64,000 nucleotides of DNA from Muraenolepis orangiensis (lineage: Eukaryota > Chordata > Actinopteri > Gadiformes > Muraenolepididae): the NCBI GenBank assembly GCA_027704905.1, contig CM051015.1:21728460-21792459 (forward strand), given 5' to 3'. The notes beneath the pieces are model-generated. The model was not told where the DNA came from. It was given only the letters and a program-made list of their open reading frames with translations, and searched no databases. Of the stretch, positions 35,093 through 45,559 are shown in pieces; position 1 is the stretch's first letter; each line of letters begins with the position of its first letter. The position numbers were made by a program, and so were the translations under genes.

Positions 35093-35290
35093 GGACACCA
35101 TTATCCTGTGTAATTATTAATCACCTCACCTGGGGTATATATACGTTGTCTTTCCTTTATCCCAGTGTGAGGTCGTTACCCTATACTGCACGTAGTTCTC
35201 CCGTCTGATACCCATCGCCTGCCTACTACCCGGCCGGTACTTCGCACCCGACGCCGCCTGCGGACCATCAGAGTCGATGGTTCGCACCCG
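34992..35290 (+). repeat. 5' LTR of Gypsy 1 (3'-truncated)
   Basis: It matches the 3' LTR at 40309 from TGTCACGG through (CA)n, TATATATACGTTG and ACCATCAGAGTCGATGG, then diverges at about 35280. The last part of the LTR, with its poly(A) signal, is missing, and the sequence runs straight into the tandem array. Confidence 0.85.
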
Positions 35291-35371
35291 TCGCCTTTCC
35301 GCCATTACTTCCCTCCTCAGCGGAGGGACCCCCGACGCCGCGCTGTCCCTGTCCCTGATGTCACACTCCCC

Positions 35372-36890
35372 TTGTCTGCCGACGCGTCTGACGTCACGCT
35401 GTCCTCGTCAGCACGACGCTCCGCACCTGCCAGACGACGTCACCCGCACCCGGCAGATGACGTTGCTCCGCACCCGCTTGAGGACGTCGCTCCGCACCCG
35501 CCTGAGGACGTCGCTCCGCACCCGTCGGAGGACATCGCTCCGCTCTCGTCTGAGGACGTCACTCCGCACCCGCCGGAGGACGCTGCTCCGCACCCGCCGG
35601 AGGACGTAGCTCCGCACTCGCCGGAGGACGCCGCTCCGCACCCGCCGGAGGACGTCGCTCCGCACTCGCTTGAGGACGTCGCTCCGCACCCGTCTGAGGA
35701 CGTCGCTCCGCACCCGCCTGAGGACGTCGCTCCGCACCCGGCGGAGGATGTCGCTCCGCACTACCCTGAGGACATCGCTCCGCACTCGCCTGAGGACGTC
35801 TTTCCGCACCCGCCTGAGGACGTCGCTCCGCACCCGTCTGAGGACGTCGCTCCGCACCCGCCTGAGGACGTCGCTCCGCACCCAGGCGGAGGATGTCGCT
35901 CCGCACTCCCCTGAGGACATCGCTCCGCACTCGCCTGAGGACGTCTTTCCGCACCCGCCTGAGGACGTCGCTCCGCACTCGCCTGAGGACGTCGCTCCGC
36001 ACCCGCCTGAGGACGTCACGCGGCCCCCGTCTGCTGACGCCGCGTCATACCCGACTGACGACGTCAAGCGGCCCCCGTCTGCTGACGCCGCGCTGTACCC
36101 GCCTGACGACGTCACACGGCCCCCGTCTGCTGACGCCGCGCTGTACCCGCCTGATGATGTCAAGCGGCCCCCGTCTGCTGACGCCGCACCGTACCCGCCT
36201 GACGACGTCACGCGGCCCCCGTCTGCTGACGCTGCGCCGTACCCACCTGACGACGTCGAGCGGTCCCCGTCTGCTGACGCCGCGCCGTACCCGCCTGACG
36301 ACGTCGCGCGGCCCCCATCTGCTGATGCCGCGCCCTACCCGCCAGACGACGTTGCACGGCCCCCGTCTGCTGACGCCGCGCCGTACCCGCCTGACAACGT
36401 TGCGCGGCTCCCGTCTGCTGACACCGCGCTGTATCCGCCCGACGACGTCACACGGCCCCCGTCTGCTGACGCCGCGCCGTATCTGCCCAACGACGTCACG
36501 CAGCCCCCGTCTGCTAAAGCCGCGCCGTATCCGCCCACCGACGTCACGCGGCCCCTGTCTGTCGACTACAGAGGCTGTTCAGAGCAGACCCCTGAGGAGA
36601 CTCCAGAGGAGGTCCCGGAGGAGACCCCTAGAGGAGACTCCTGGAGGAGGTTCCAGAGGAGACCTCCAGAGAGGACTCCTACCGACCTGGGCAGAAGGGG
36701 TGGCTCTCTTCCCGGGCCCCGCCCACCCACCAAATCTCCTCCAACCCCCCGGATCATCGACTGGGACGCAGACGGTCCAGAGGAGCGGGGTTGGCCCCCG
36801 CGCCTCTACTGTCTGGATCTGTTCTTTTCCCTTGACAGCCACCGGGAACACCCCTTCAAGCCGGGTTGGACGCCAGGAGGCGCCCGTTGA
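35372..36890 (+). pseudogene. Repeat-coded frame fused to the Gypsy pol C-terminus
   Basis: The frame encodes tandem PEDVAPHP octapeptides, shifts by one base at about 35884, then encodes DDVTRPPSADAAPYPP 16-mers. It continues through a PEETPEEVPEET acidic part into RIIDWDADGPEERGW and ends HREHPFKPGWTPGGAR, stop at 36888-36890. That end is homologous to the chromodomain-end of Gypsy 2 (YGPEERSW...FHQEHPNRPSGAPGGTR at about 48030-48145). No function is implied. It is a retroelement remnant whose coding part became a protein-level repeat. Confidence 0.75.
35458..36560. repeat. Hierarchical GC-rich tandem array, 24-bp then 48-bp units
   Basis: About 23 copies of a 24-bp unit (GACGTCGCTCCGCACCCG plus CCTGAG; about 35458-36011) pass into about 11 copies of a 48-bp unit (GACGTCACGCGGCCCCCGTC then TGCTGACGCCGCGCCGTACC..; 36012-36560). 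The two halves of the 48-bp unit are both recognisable as diverged 24-bp monomers, so this is a higher-order repeat. It is CpG-dense with a GACGTC in nearly every unit. Because 24 and 48 are multiples of three and no unit contains a stop, several frames stay open. Confidence 0.96.
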
Positions 36891-37176
36891 GGGGGGGGTA
36901 GATAGATAGGATAGGATACTTTATTGGCAGTTTAAAAAAATAAGTCACAACAGTGTCATTCATTAGAAAAAACGCCAACGTGGACAATACACAAAAAGCC
37001 GTAGCTTGTTTCCATTGTGGTCCACCATGAGACATATAACAACACACAAACACACTGTACAAACACCATGAAACAAAGATTTGATCCTTATATATAAAAC
37101 AATACATATAGGACAAGAAGGTACCCTGAGAGAAGAATCCAAAAAACAGAGGGGGCTATCCGGGGTAGGGATCTAA

Positions 37177-38800
37177 CTAAGACCAGTTAGTGTTAAGGTG
37201 GAGCCATGATTTAAGGTCATTTTTAAATCTTGCGAGAGAATTTAGGGATTTTAGGGCTGGGGGGAGGGCATTCCACAGAGTAGTGGCTGCGTGATAAAAC
37301 AAATTTTTCCCCTTAAGCGTCCTGAAACTAGGGGGAACCAGATCATATAAACTTCCCCTGGTCGAGTACCTGTGAGCATCCCTCACTCTGGGCAGGTAAT
37401 CAAGCAAGTATTTGGGAACAGAAGCATCTAGGATCTTGAAGACCAGACACAGTGAGAGGTGAGATACTCTCTCCTCCACTCTAAGCCATCCCAGGCTACT
37501 GAAGTGGGCGGAGGTAAGATGAGACCTGGGGTTCAATTTTAGGAGAAGCCTCACGAGTTTGTTTTGGGAGGTCTGCAGCTTTGTCTTTAGTGACTTGGAG
37601 ATACCCTTGTACCACGAGGTACATGCATAGTCAAAGTGACACTGAATGAGAGCACCGGCCAAGGTCCTCATTGCACTGCTGTTGACATAGGGAGATATCC
37701 TGCCCAAGAATTTTGTTTTTTGGCTGACCTTTGAGATCACCTTCAACGCCATTTGTTCACCCGTTAGTTTGTTATCCAATATGTAACCCAAGTAAGTGAC
37801 CTCTTCCTTACTTGTGACTACATTGTCACCGACTCTAACGGTGAAACCCGGGGACTTGTTGAGGTTGATAATTTATCCAAAAAGAATGGATTCAGTTTTT
37901 CCGAGGTGCAATGACAATTTGTTGTCTGAGAGCCAAAGACAGATGCTGCTAAGCTCTGTGCTGAGTGCTCTTTCAACCTGGGACTTGTCCTTGTCTGAGA
38001 CCAGGAGAGCTGAGTCGTCCGCGAACAAGAACAGATTGAATTTACATGCCGAGTTCATGTCGTTAATTTATATTAAAAACAGTAGAGGCCCTAGGATGCT
38101 CCCTTGGGGGACCCCGCACTCTACTGGGAGGGAAGTGGACAGGGTACCATTCACCTCAACCACCTGTTCTCTTCCCTCAAGATAAGATCTCACCCAGTTT
38201 ACAGGCAAGCTGTCAAAACCGATTGCCCTCAGCTTGTTCAGCAGTATAGAATGATGGAAACGGGGCGGTAGTTCCCGGGGTCTAACTTGCTGCCCTTTTT
38301 ATACAGAGGGACTACTCTCGTGAGCTTAAATTCCTGTGGGACGTGGCCCTGTCTGATGGACAGGTTTGTTATGTGTGCCACTACGGGGGCAATAGCCACG
38401 GCTGCATCTCTGAGGAACCTAGTGGGAATGCCATCATGGCCTGTGGCCTTTGTTGGCTGTAGGGCTCTGAGTTTTAACAGCACGTCCTCAGCTGTAACAG
38501 GGGAGATCTTGAAACTGTCCTCAACAACACAGAGAGTTCTGTAGAAGGCATTTATGTGCTGTTCACCATAAAGGCCTGAATGAGAGGGCAATTTGTCCAC
38601 CAGTGTGGAAGCTATGGTTGTGAAGAAACCATTTAGACAGTTTGCCATTTTCCGTTTTTCAGAAATGAGCGAATTGTTGCAGCCCAATTCCTTAAGGGAC
38701 TTCCATAATTTTTTAGGCTGTTTCTTATTTTCCTCAATCTTCTCATTGAAGTAGTTCTTCTTGGCAGACTTAATCATGCCGGTTACCTCGTTCCGCAATT
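37177..38800 (-). pseudogene. LINE reverse transcriptase and C-terminal domain, broken
   Basis: Minus-strand pieces: ATGHDGIPTRFLRDAAVA and LDPGNYRPVSI (38800-38240), the catalytic LFADDSALLV (about 38020), SDNKLSLHLGKTESILFG, and the C-terminal domain (37791-37177) with YVNSSAMRTLAGALIQCHFD and VPPSFRTLKGKNLFYHAATT, then stop. At least two frameshifts and a deletion separate them. Confidence 0.88.
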
Positions 38801-39259
38801 TTTTACATTTTTCAAACAGCTGCTCATTTCAGTATTTTCTGAAACTGGCATAACTGTCATTCCTCAGTGTCATGGCCTTTAGGATGTCAGCATTCATCCA
38901 TGGTTGACTCCTCGCTTTCACCCTGATGACTTTCATGGGAGCCAGGCTGTCAACCACTGATAAAAAGGCAGATTTAAAACAAGACCAGGCCTCCTCTGTA
39001 GATGTACAGTTAAGGACCTTTGACCAATCCAGTTTCTCCAGAGCTGTGTGTTTAGTGCTTCACAGGTATAATTTTTTAGTGATCTGAATCTGATTGTGTT
39101 GTGACAATTGACTACAGATTTGTGAAGTTTGCGAGTACAGAAAATGATATCATGGTCACTTACACTGCACTGTATGACACCGCTTCTGGAGATCTTAGTC
39201 GGGTAATTTGTCAAGATGAGGTCGATTATGGTTTGCGAGACAGGGCACACCCTTGTATA

Positions 39260-40085
39260 TTGAGCGATCAGCTGAACCAGGTTATGAAGGCTACAATAAT
39301 TTCGGAAGGACTTATAGATTTTGCTTCTTTCACCAAAATGTTGGTGTTGTAATCACCGATCAGAATGGCCTCCGAACTTCCTAGGTCAGCTAATACGTCA
39401 TCCAACAGGTTGTAGAAAGTGGATTTGGAGGGAGGTCTATACAGAGCCCCAACCAATAAGGGTTTTGTTTTGGGGAGGTTTATGTCAAGCCAAACTGCCT
39501 CAATGTCCTTGTTGTCCATATCGGAACGAACATTGAAGCAGATATCTGCTCTGACATACACACAAACTCCACCTCCACTGCGATCTCTATCCTTTCTGAT
39601 AACTGTGTAGTTTTCTATTTCTATCTCGGTGTCCTTGATGGTATCATCGAGCCTAGTTTCAGAAAAGGATATGATGCCCACCCTGCCGTTGTCGAACATG
39701 TTTCTACCTTGGTCAATGTAAGGAACGAGACTACGTATGTTCAAATGAACTATATGTAAACCTCTAGCCGAAAACATCTTTACCAAGTCCTCCAGAGTGT
39801 CCGTGCTGTTCCGATTGCCCTCCAAGGGCATGAATGAGCGTGAGGGAGCGGGGGAGGGGGTTGTGGGGGGGGGGTAGGAGACACAGGACGAGACACCGGA
39901 CCGGGATTAAGTTCCACATTGCCAGATAACAGAAGCATCAGGAAGATGAAACATTTTTTCCTGAGTGCACATACAGGGTCCTTGTTTACATAGGATGTCA
40001 CACGCCTATGATTGTTACAAAGAACATAGTCCTGAAGTAGCATGAGAGCTGGAGAGTGTGCAAAGCAGACAACATTGTAACTCAT
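39260..40085 (-). pseudogene. LINE ORF2 N-terminus: 2A-like motif, proline-rich linker, endonuclease
   Basis: From the ATG at 40085: a hydrophobic stretch (FIFLMLLL) immediately followed by SGNVELNPGP, then a proline-rich linker (PTPPPQPPPPLP). A one-base shift near 39830 leads into the APE-type endonuclease (LHIVHLNIRSLVPYIDQ, SETRLDD, GGGVCVYVR, GALYRPPSK, LIGDYNTN). The order, 2A-like peptide then endonuclease, is known for several CR1/L2-group LINEs. Confidence 0.85.
39897..39923 (-). other. 2A-like ribosome-skipping motif (GNVELNPGP)
   Basis: The codons for GNVELNPGP match the 2A consensus D(V/I)ExNPGP except for N in place of the first D. The preceding LLLSG is also typical of 2A and 2A-like signal sequences in non-LTR retrotransposons. 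The substitution may reduce skipping; activity is not predictable by eye. Confidence 0.75.
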
Positions 40086-40308
40086 AGAGATAGAAGCAGC
40101 TAAAACAAATAAACACTTGGGATGTGCAAGTGTGGTGCTAGAAAACCCCAGATGACGGCTCCAATGGAGGAGATCCCCAGTCCAAGGAGGTTAAAGCACT
40201 CAAAACTAAAACTATCAAAGAGATTAAAAGAGACAAGCGAGTCATCCTGGCTGAAACAGGCTAGCCTCCTGGCTGGAAACAAGCCAAGTTAGCCGCCGCG
40301 AGGGGTAC

Positions 40309-40818
40309 TGTCAAGGCTACGGTGGTTGGCAGGGGGCGTGGCCAAGCCACGTGCGCTGGTGGCGCACAAACACACACACACACCTGGACACCATTATCCT
40401 GTGTAATTATTAATCACCTCACCGGGGGTATATATACGTTGACTTTCCTTTACCCCAGCGTGAGGTCGTTACCCTATACTGCACGTAGTTCTCCCGTCTG
40501 ATACCCATCGCCTGCCTACTTCCCGGCCGGTCCTTCGCACCGACGTCGCCTGCAGACCATCAGAGTCAATGCTTCCCCCCCGTCGCACCCGTCGCCTGCC
40601 TACTACCCCTGCCGGTACTTCGCACCCGATATCCCGGTACACAGACTCCTTCCCCCGTCCCGGACTACTCGCCGGTCACCTACCTGCCGATACTCCGCAG
40701 ATCGTCTCCCCAGTGCACCCTTGTGATTTTGTGTGTGTTTCCGTGAATAAAGCCGTTCGTACCACTCCACTGTGTCGTTGTCTGCGTTCGGGGTCAAACC
40801 CACTCTCTTCTCGTGACA
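40309..40818 (+). repeat. 3' LTR of Gypsy 1
   Basis: 510 bp from TGTCAAGG to CGTGACA. It includes TATATATACG, a long CCGGTA/CGCACC-rich leader, AATAAAG at about 40747 and the terminal inverted TGTCA/TGACA. It retains the end that the 5' LTR has lost. Confidence 0.88.
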
Positions 40819-41860
40819 AGTATATTAACAACATAAAATCTCATTAGGCGGGGGTCGAGAAAGACGGGACAATATTGGTCGAGGCCCGAGGGAGGAGGAT
40901 GTAATAGGACCAGTCTGCAAAATATGATAAAGGGGTCATAAAGGCAAACCGATCGTTTAACACTGCACTACAAATTCACACACTTGGACACTGCACTACA
41001 AATGCAAAAGCCTATACGGATAACAATTCCTGATAACTTCCCGATGACCAGCCCCCAGGAATCTCCTCCCCTATTTAACTTGCTTTGACCCCAATAAAAT
41101 ACAATAATCATCAACAGAACAATCCTATCTAAAATTATTAGAATAAAAAACTCACGACCCCACCCCCCAGCCGGCCCGGCTAGTCCATCTAATGTAGGCG
41201 GGGCTGTCTTTTGGTGCACCCAGAGTGCCAGAGATTCCCGGGGGCTCAGAGTTCCACAATGCTGAATGTTCCTTTGGGGTTGTGAGTCGTCCCTTGGTCG
41301 AGTTGGCGGCATAGTTCTGAGCAAGGTGTATGACAGTAGGCTACTTCTCTGCAGGTTGCCACGGGAATAGGCTATTGGCGTGAGCTGTACCGAGGGCTCG
41401 TCCTCTGGTCGGTCCGCCAGGAGGGACGGAGGAGAAGGGAAACACAATTGTTAGTGCAGCCAGATCGCTGTTACACACAGTCTACTAAATTGGGCAAGGT
41501 CAGCGACAGGTAACGACCGTCCCTTTTAGCGGGGTTAGCGAGCGTAGGGCTCTTTCATCTGCGGTGTGTCTTGTCCATTGCTGGCAGGTGTCTCAAGTCT
41601 CCTGCTTGGTCTGGGCTGGTCTGCCAACAATCTCCCAGTTGCATTGATCCGCAGGTCTTTAACATGCTCAGTCTCATTCGCTTCACCTGTCCCCAATCAC
41701 CCACTCGTGCCCCATCCCATTTCAACCAATCGAAACACAGATGTACACACGCACCCTGCAGTCTTTCTTGGGACACCACTTTCTCCACCTGTAAATACAG
41801 TTATTAATCACCCATCCCATTTCCCCCCCACTTACAACTGTCTACTACAATCGTCCCTAG
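40819..41860. other. No gene recognised
   Basis: Mixed sequence without a recognisable exon. It may be the remainder of the Gypsy fragment whose integrase piece follows, because both lack host-like features. Confidence 0.4.
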
Positions 41861-41869
41861 TATGGCTAA

Positions 41870-42010
41870 TTATGTCTGATTGAACCTTTCACAGGCACCA
41901 TTCCCCAGGGGGTGATAGGGGGTTGTCCGGCTCTTGACACAACCGTAGAGGTCACACAGCTGTCGCATGAGGGTGCCGTTCTGGGCATCCGAAGGGCCGA
42001 ATGAGGGCTG
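41870..42010 (-). pseudogene. Gypsy integrase catalytic-core remnant
   Basis: The minus strand encodes RQLCDLYGCVKSRTTPYHPL then GNGACERFNQT and a stop. This is the last part of the retroviral-type integrase core, including the catalytic glutamate in the ERFN box. It belongs to neither flanking Gypsy copy and is only about 45 codons long. Confidence 0.75.
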
Positions 42011-42138
42011 ATAAAAGGGCCCTGCTGATAAGGAGGCCCTCTTGGAGATCTCATTCGTTTAATGGTCCGGGGATAGGGCCTGGCAGACGCTCCTTTGTGG
42101 AGGTTCTCGTGACTCCACCCAGTGCAGGTTTAACTGAA

Positions 42139-42460
42139 TGCTAGTCAAGTCAAGTCAAGTCTATTGTCACTTCACAGTTTATACAAGTATAAGCAATGAG
42201 TGAAAATCTTAAGTGCAATACCCGACGACAGACAGCAGTTATAAAAAAACCCAGAATAGAATAAAAAATAAGTAAAAAGTACAAACTGTATAAAGTTAAA
42301 TATATAAACATTTAAAATATATAAAAATGCATATATAAAATGCAATATATTAGCACAGAAAAAGAGCAATATATATATATATAAATCAATGTAATAAAGT
42401 CTACATTGTTATATGCTATACACCCTTGTTCAGCAGCCTGATGGCCTGACTGTGGTAGCT
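42139..42460 (-). mobile_element. L2-like LINE, 3' half of a split copy
   Basis: Antisense 3' UTR ending in the (ACTTG)n tail (AGTCAAGTCAAGTC at the left), followed by CACTTCACAGTTTATAC and CAATACCCGACGACAGACAG. It runs to GTTCAGCAGCCTGATGGCC and is then cut by Gypsy 2. The other half is at 48753-49171. Copies of the same family are at 62505-63400 and 63902-64000. Confidence 0.9.
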
Positions 42461-42936
42461 TGTCACGGTTACGGTGGTTGACAGGGGGCGTGGCCAGGCC
42501 GTGTGCGCTAGAGCAGGGGTTCTCAAACTTTTTGTTTCTGCGGACCACTATTTATCATCAAGGATTTTCGCGGACCACCTCATATGCAAACCGTAAAAAT
42601 AAGTACATATAAACGTAGTGTTAAAACGCAGATATTTTTTTATAGTTAATTATAGACAATCAAAAGTAAATTGAAGCCTATGTGATACTTTTGTTGCACG
42701 TGTGACCGGTGTCTGTCTGCGTTGTGTATGTTTCTCAAAGAGGACGGCGGACAACTTCTTTTTTTCTTTTGTTCCATGACCATATATTCAAATCTGCATC
42801 CACTCATAGAACACAACAGCTCCATCAGTGAACATGAACTGCAGCTTCAGCTCTTTCAACATCCGATTGTATCCGTGTACAATAAGGAAATAATAAATAA
42901 AATAACAGATTTTGTGCAACTATAGGCTAATAAAAC

Positions 42937-43896
42937 TCAAAACAACCATGTTACACACGCACAGCAAGTCCAGTGAAAACAAATAATCTTATCAATCACA
43001 CTGAATATAAAATAAATTAACATAAACGTGTGTAATAAATTGATAAAATTGACCGTTCGTACTGCTTCGTCCAGAACAGTTTTGAGATCAGGAGGCATTT
43101 TTTTGGCTGCGAGAGCCTCCCTGTGGATGCTGCAGTGGATTGATTTAGTTTGTGGAGCCACTGCTTGTACACGTTTAACAAGCCCACTGTGTCGGCCTAA
43201 CATGGCTGCTGCCCCGTCTGTGCTAATGCCCACGCATTTTGACCAATCAATTCTATGTTCCATTATGAAACTGTTCAACATGTGTGATGGCAAACATTTA
43301 CAAAAGAGAAAGTCCTCCTCTATTTCTCCGTTGTGTTCATACCTTACGTATAAGAGAGCCGGTTGGCAAGGTTAGCTATGTCAGTTGATTCATCCAACTG
43401 TAGTGCAAAAAAATCGACTGGCTTTTATCCGCGCTATTAGCTGGTCATTCACATTGCTGGCAATTTCCTCAATTCTGCGCTGTATGGTGCTGTCTGACAA
43501 TGGAATCAAGTCCATTTGCTTGCATGCCTTTTCACCCAGCATAACACCCACCGCCACCTTAATTGATGGCAGCACCACCTCCTCACCGAGTGTATGCGCT
43601 TTCCCATTTTGTGCGATAATTCTTGACAATCTGTATGAGACTTCCACTGCTTTAGCATTGTTGCTACCTGTAGATGTGGATTCCATGATGTTCTTGCTAC
43701 TGTGAAATTCTTGGAGCTTGTTTTTAAAAAACTCAACTGGCTTGGACTTCAACTCTCCATGCTTTGTCTCAAGGTGACGGCGAAGATTAGCTGGTTTTAG
43801 GCTCTCGTTAGCCAGTAAATTGTAGCACAGAACGCATAATGGCAAAGGCTCATCTTCGGTGCCTGTGTATGTAAATCCCAGTTCTAAGTATTTCAC
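42937..43896 (-). pseudogene. hAT transposase, N-terminal part only, broken
   Basis: BED-type zinc finger (CVLCYN...NLRRHLETKHGE; about 43835-43760), then the dimer/insertion region (RIEEIASNVNDQLIARIKAS), a frame break at about 43390-43293, and the catalytic-core start CVGISTDGAAAMLGRHSGLV with SIHREALAAKKMP. The frame then runs into unrelated AT-rich sequence. The C-terminal catalytic residues and the hATC dimerisation domain are missing, so the copy is not autonomous. Confidence 0.9.
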
Positions 43897-44428
43897 ATTC
43901 CCTTTTTTTTTCGCGGAATCTGGCTTGTAGATGCCTCCGACTCACTCTCATGATCTTCATTAACGTTAACGTTAACATCTTTTCTCTTCAGACCACCTGA
44001 TGCTAGCCACCGATCCATGTTTGTGGTGTTGCACGCACGTGGGAAGATGAGAGCTCTCACTTGCACTCTGCTCTTCCGCAGCGCAGCCCCCCCTCCCTCC
44101 GGCTGAAATTATGAATGTAAGGCCTATATTAATCATAAGTAACACGGCAGGGTCCGTGAGAGTTTGTTTTCATCTGATTTCAAATAAACAAAGTCATGGC
44201 TTTCAGAATATTAAACTTGTTTCGGCAAATTCAGATCATAAATACAACTTTGAAGCTTGTAACGGAATAATTACAAGCGGAAAACGGAGCAACTTAACGT
44301 CACAGGCAGCAGGCATAACAACAGCCGGTGATTCTCGTGTGTGTTTTCCCCGGGAATCAAACACAATACACACAAACGCAAACAAATACACAAACGCACA
44401 CACACAGTCATTATATAATGTGACATTC

Positions 44429-44806
<378 letters not shown>

Positions 44807-45559
44807 TGCTGCCCCTCACACACACAGGCTTCAAATCAAGTTGCATAAATGCTTGAGCTACGTCATTGCAAATAAGTAGACAGCGCTGCTTCTCTCTCAC
44901 ACACACGGCGCTGCCCCTCACACACAGGCTGTTTTCGTCATTTTTACAACAAATACACACTTGCAACTGATAACACTGGCAATGATTTTATATGTATTAC
45001 TATTCAAATATATTCGATGGAGCAAGTCACATATTAGGTGGTCTCCGAAAATCCTTGATAGTAAAAAGTGGATTTTATTCAGCTTTTTTCCACGGACCAC
45101 CTGCAGTACCTCCGCGGACCACCAGTGGTCCGCGGACCACAGTTTGAGAACCGCTGCGCTAGAGGCGCACACACACGCACCTGCCAACCATTACCGTGGC
45201 TAATTGCCAATGATCTCACCTGGGGGGGCTATTTATACCGCGGCGTCAGTTTGAGACGTCGCTCGTTCGTACTGTGTTTAACCTGTACACTACCAGTCCC
45301 CAGGTGACATTCATCCCTGGTTCTGTTCATCCTGCTACGGACTATTGGAGAGATAGCCCGCCCGTCTGCTGTTCCAGCCCCTCGTAGGTCCCGGAGTTCC
45401 GCCCGTCATCTACCTGTCGGTACGACGCCCCTCGACCTCCCGGTAACCTGACCAACGCCTGTCCCCAACGATCCGTTCGCCTACTACCTGTTGGTACGAC
45501 GCACCTCGACCTCCCGGTAACCAGACCATCGCCTTTCCCGATCTCTCATCCGTCCCCCA

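Larger units (their letters stand above)
36900..40302 (-). mobile_element. Antisense CR1/L2-group LINE, about 3.4 kb, inserted in Gypsy 1
   Basis: It lies exactly between the polypurine tract and 3' LTR of Gypsy 1. The 3' end (36900-36930) has AATAAAG and a (CTATC)n tail on the minus strand. GGGGTA sequence on both sides suggests a short TSD. It carries an N-terminal 2A-like segment, endonuclease and RT in that order. Frameshifts are at about 39830, 39260, 38240 and 37860. Confidence 0.9.
34992..40818 (+). mobile_element. Ty3-Gypsy element 1, interior replaced by a tandem repeat and split by a LINE
   Basis: 5' LTR from 34992 (TGTCACGGCTACGG), 3' LTR 40309-40818 (TGTCAAGGCTACGG...CTTCTCGTGACA). 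Between them are a 1.1-kb tandem array, the last codons of a Gypsy pol (ending WTPGGAR), a polypurine tract (36888-36899) and a 3.4-kb antisense LINE. Gag, protease, RT, RNase H and most of integrase are absent. The LTRs are related to those of Gypsy element 2 at 42461-48752. Confidence 0.88.

Noticed and set aside
35408..36211. 267-codon antisense frame (VRSDVLRR repeats) and forward LRTRLRTS frame.
   Set aside because: Open only because the repeat units are multiples of three without stops; the frame linked to the Gypsy C-terminus explains the region better.
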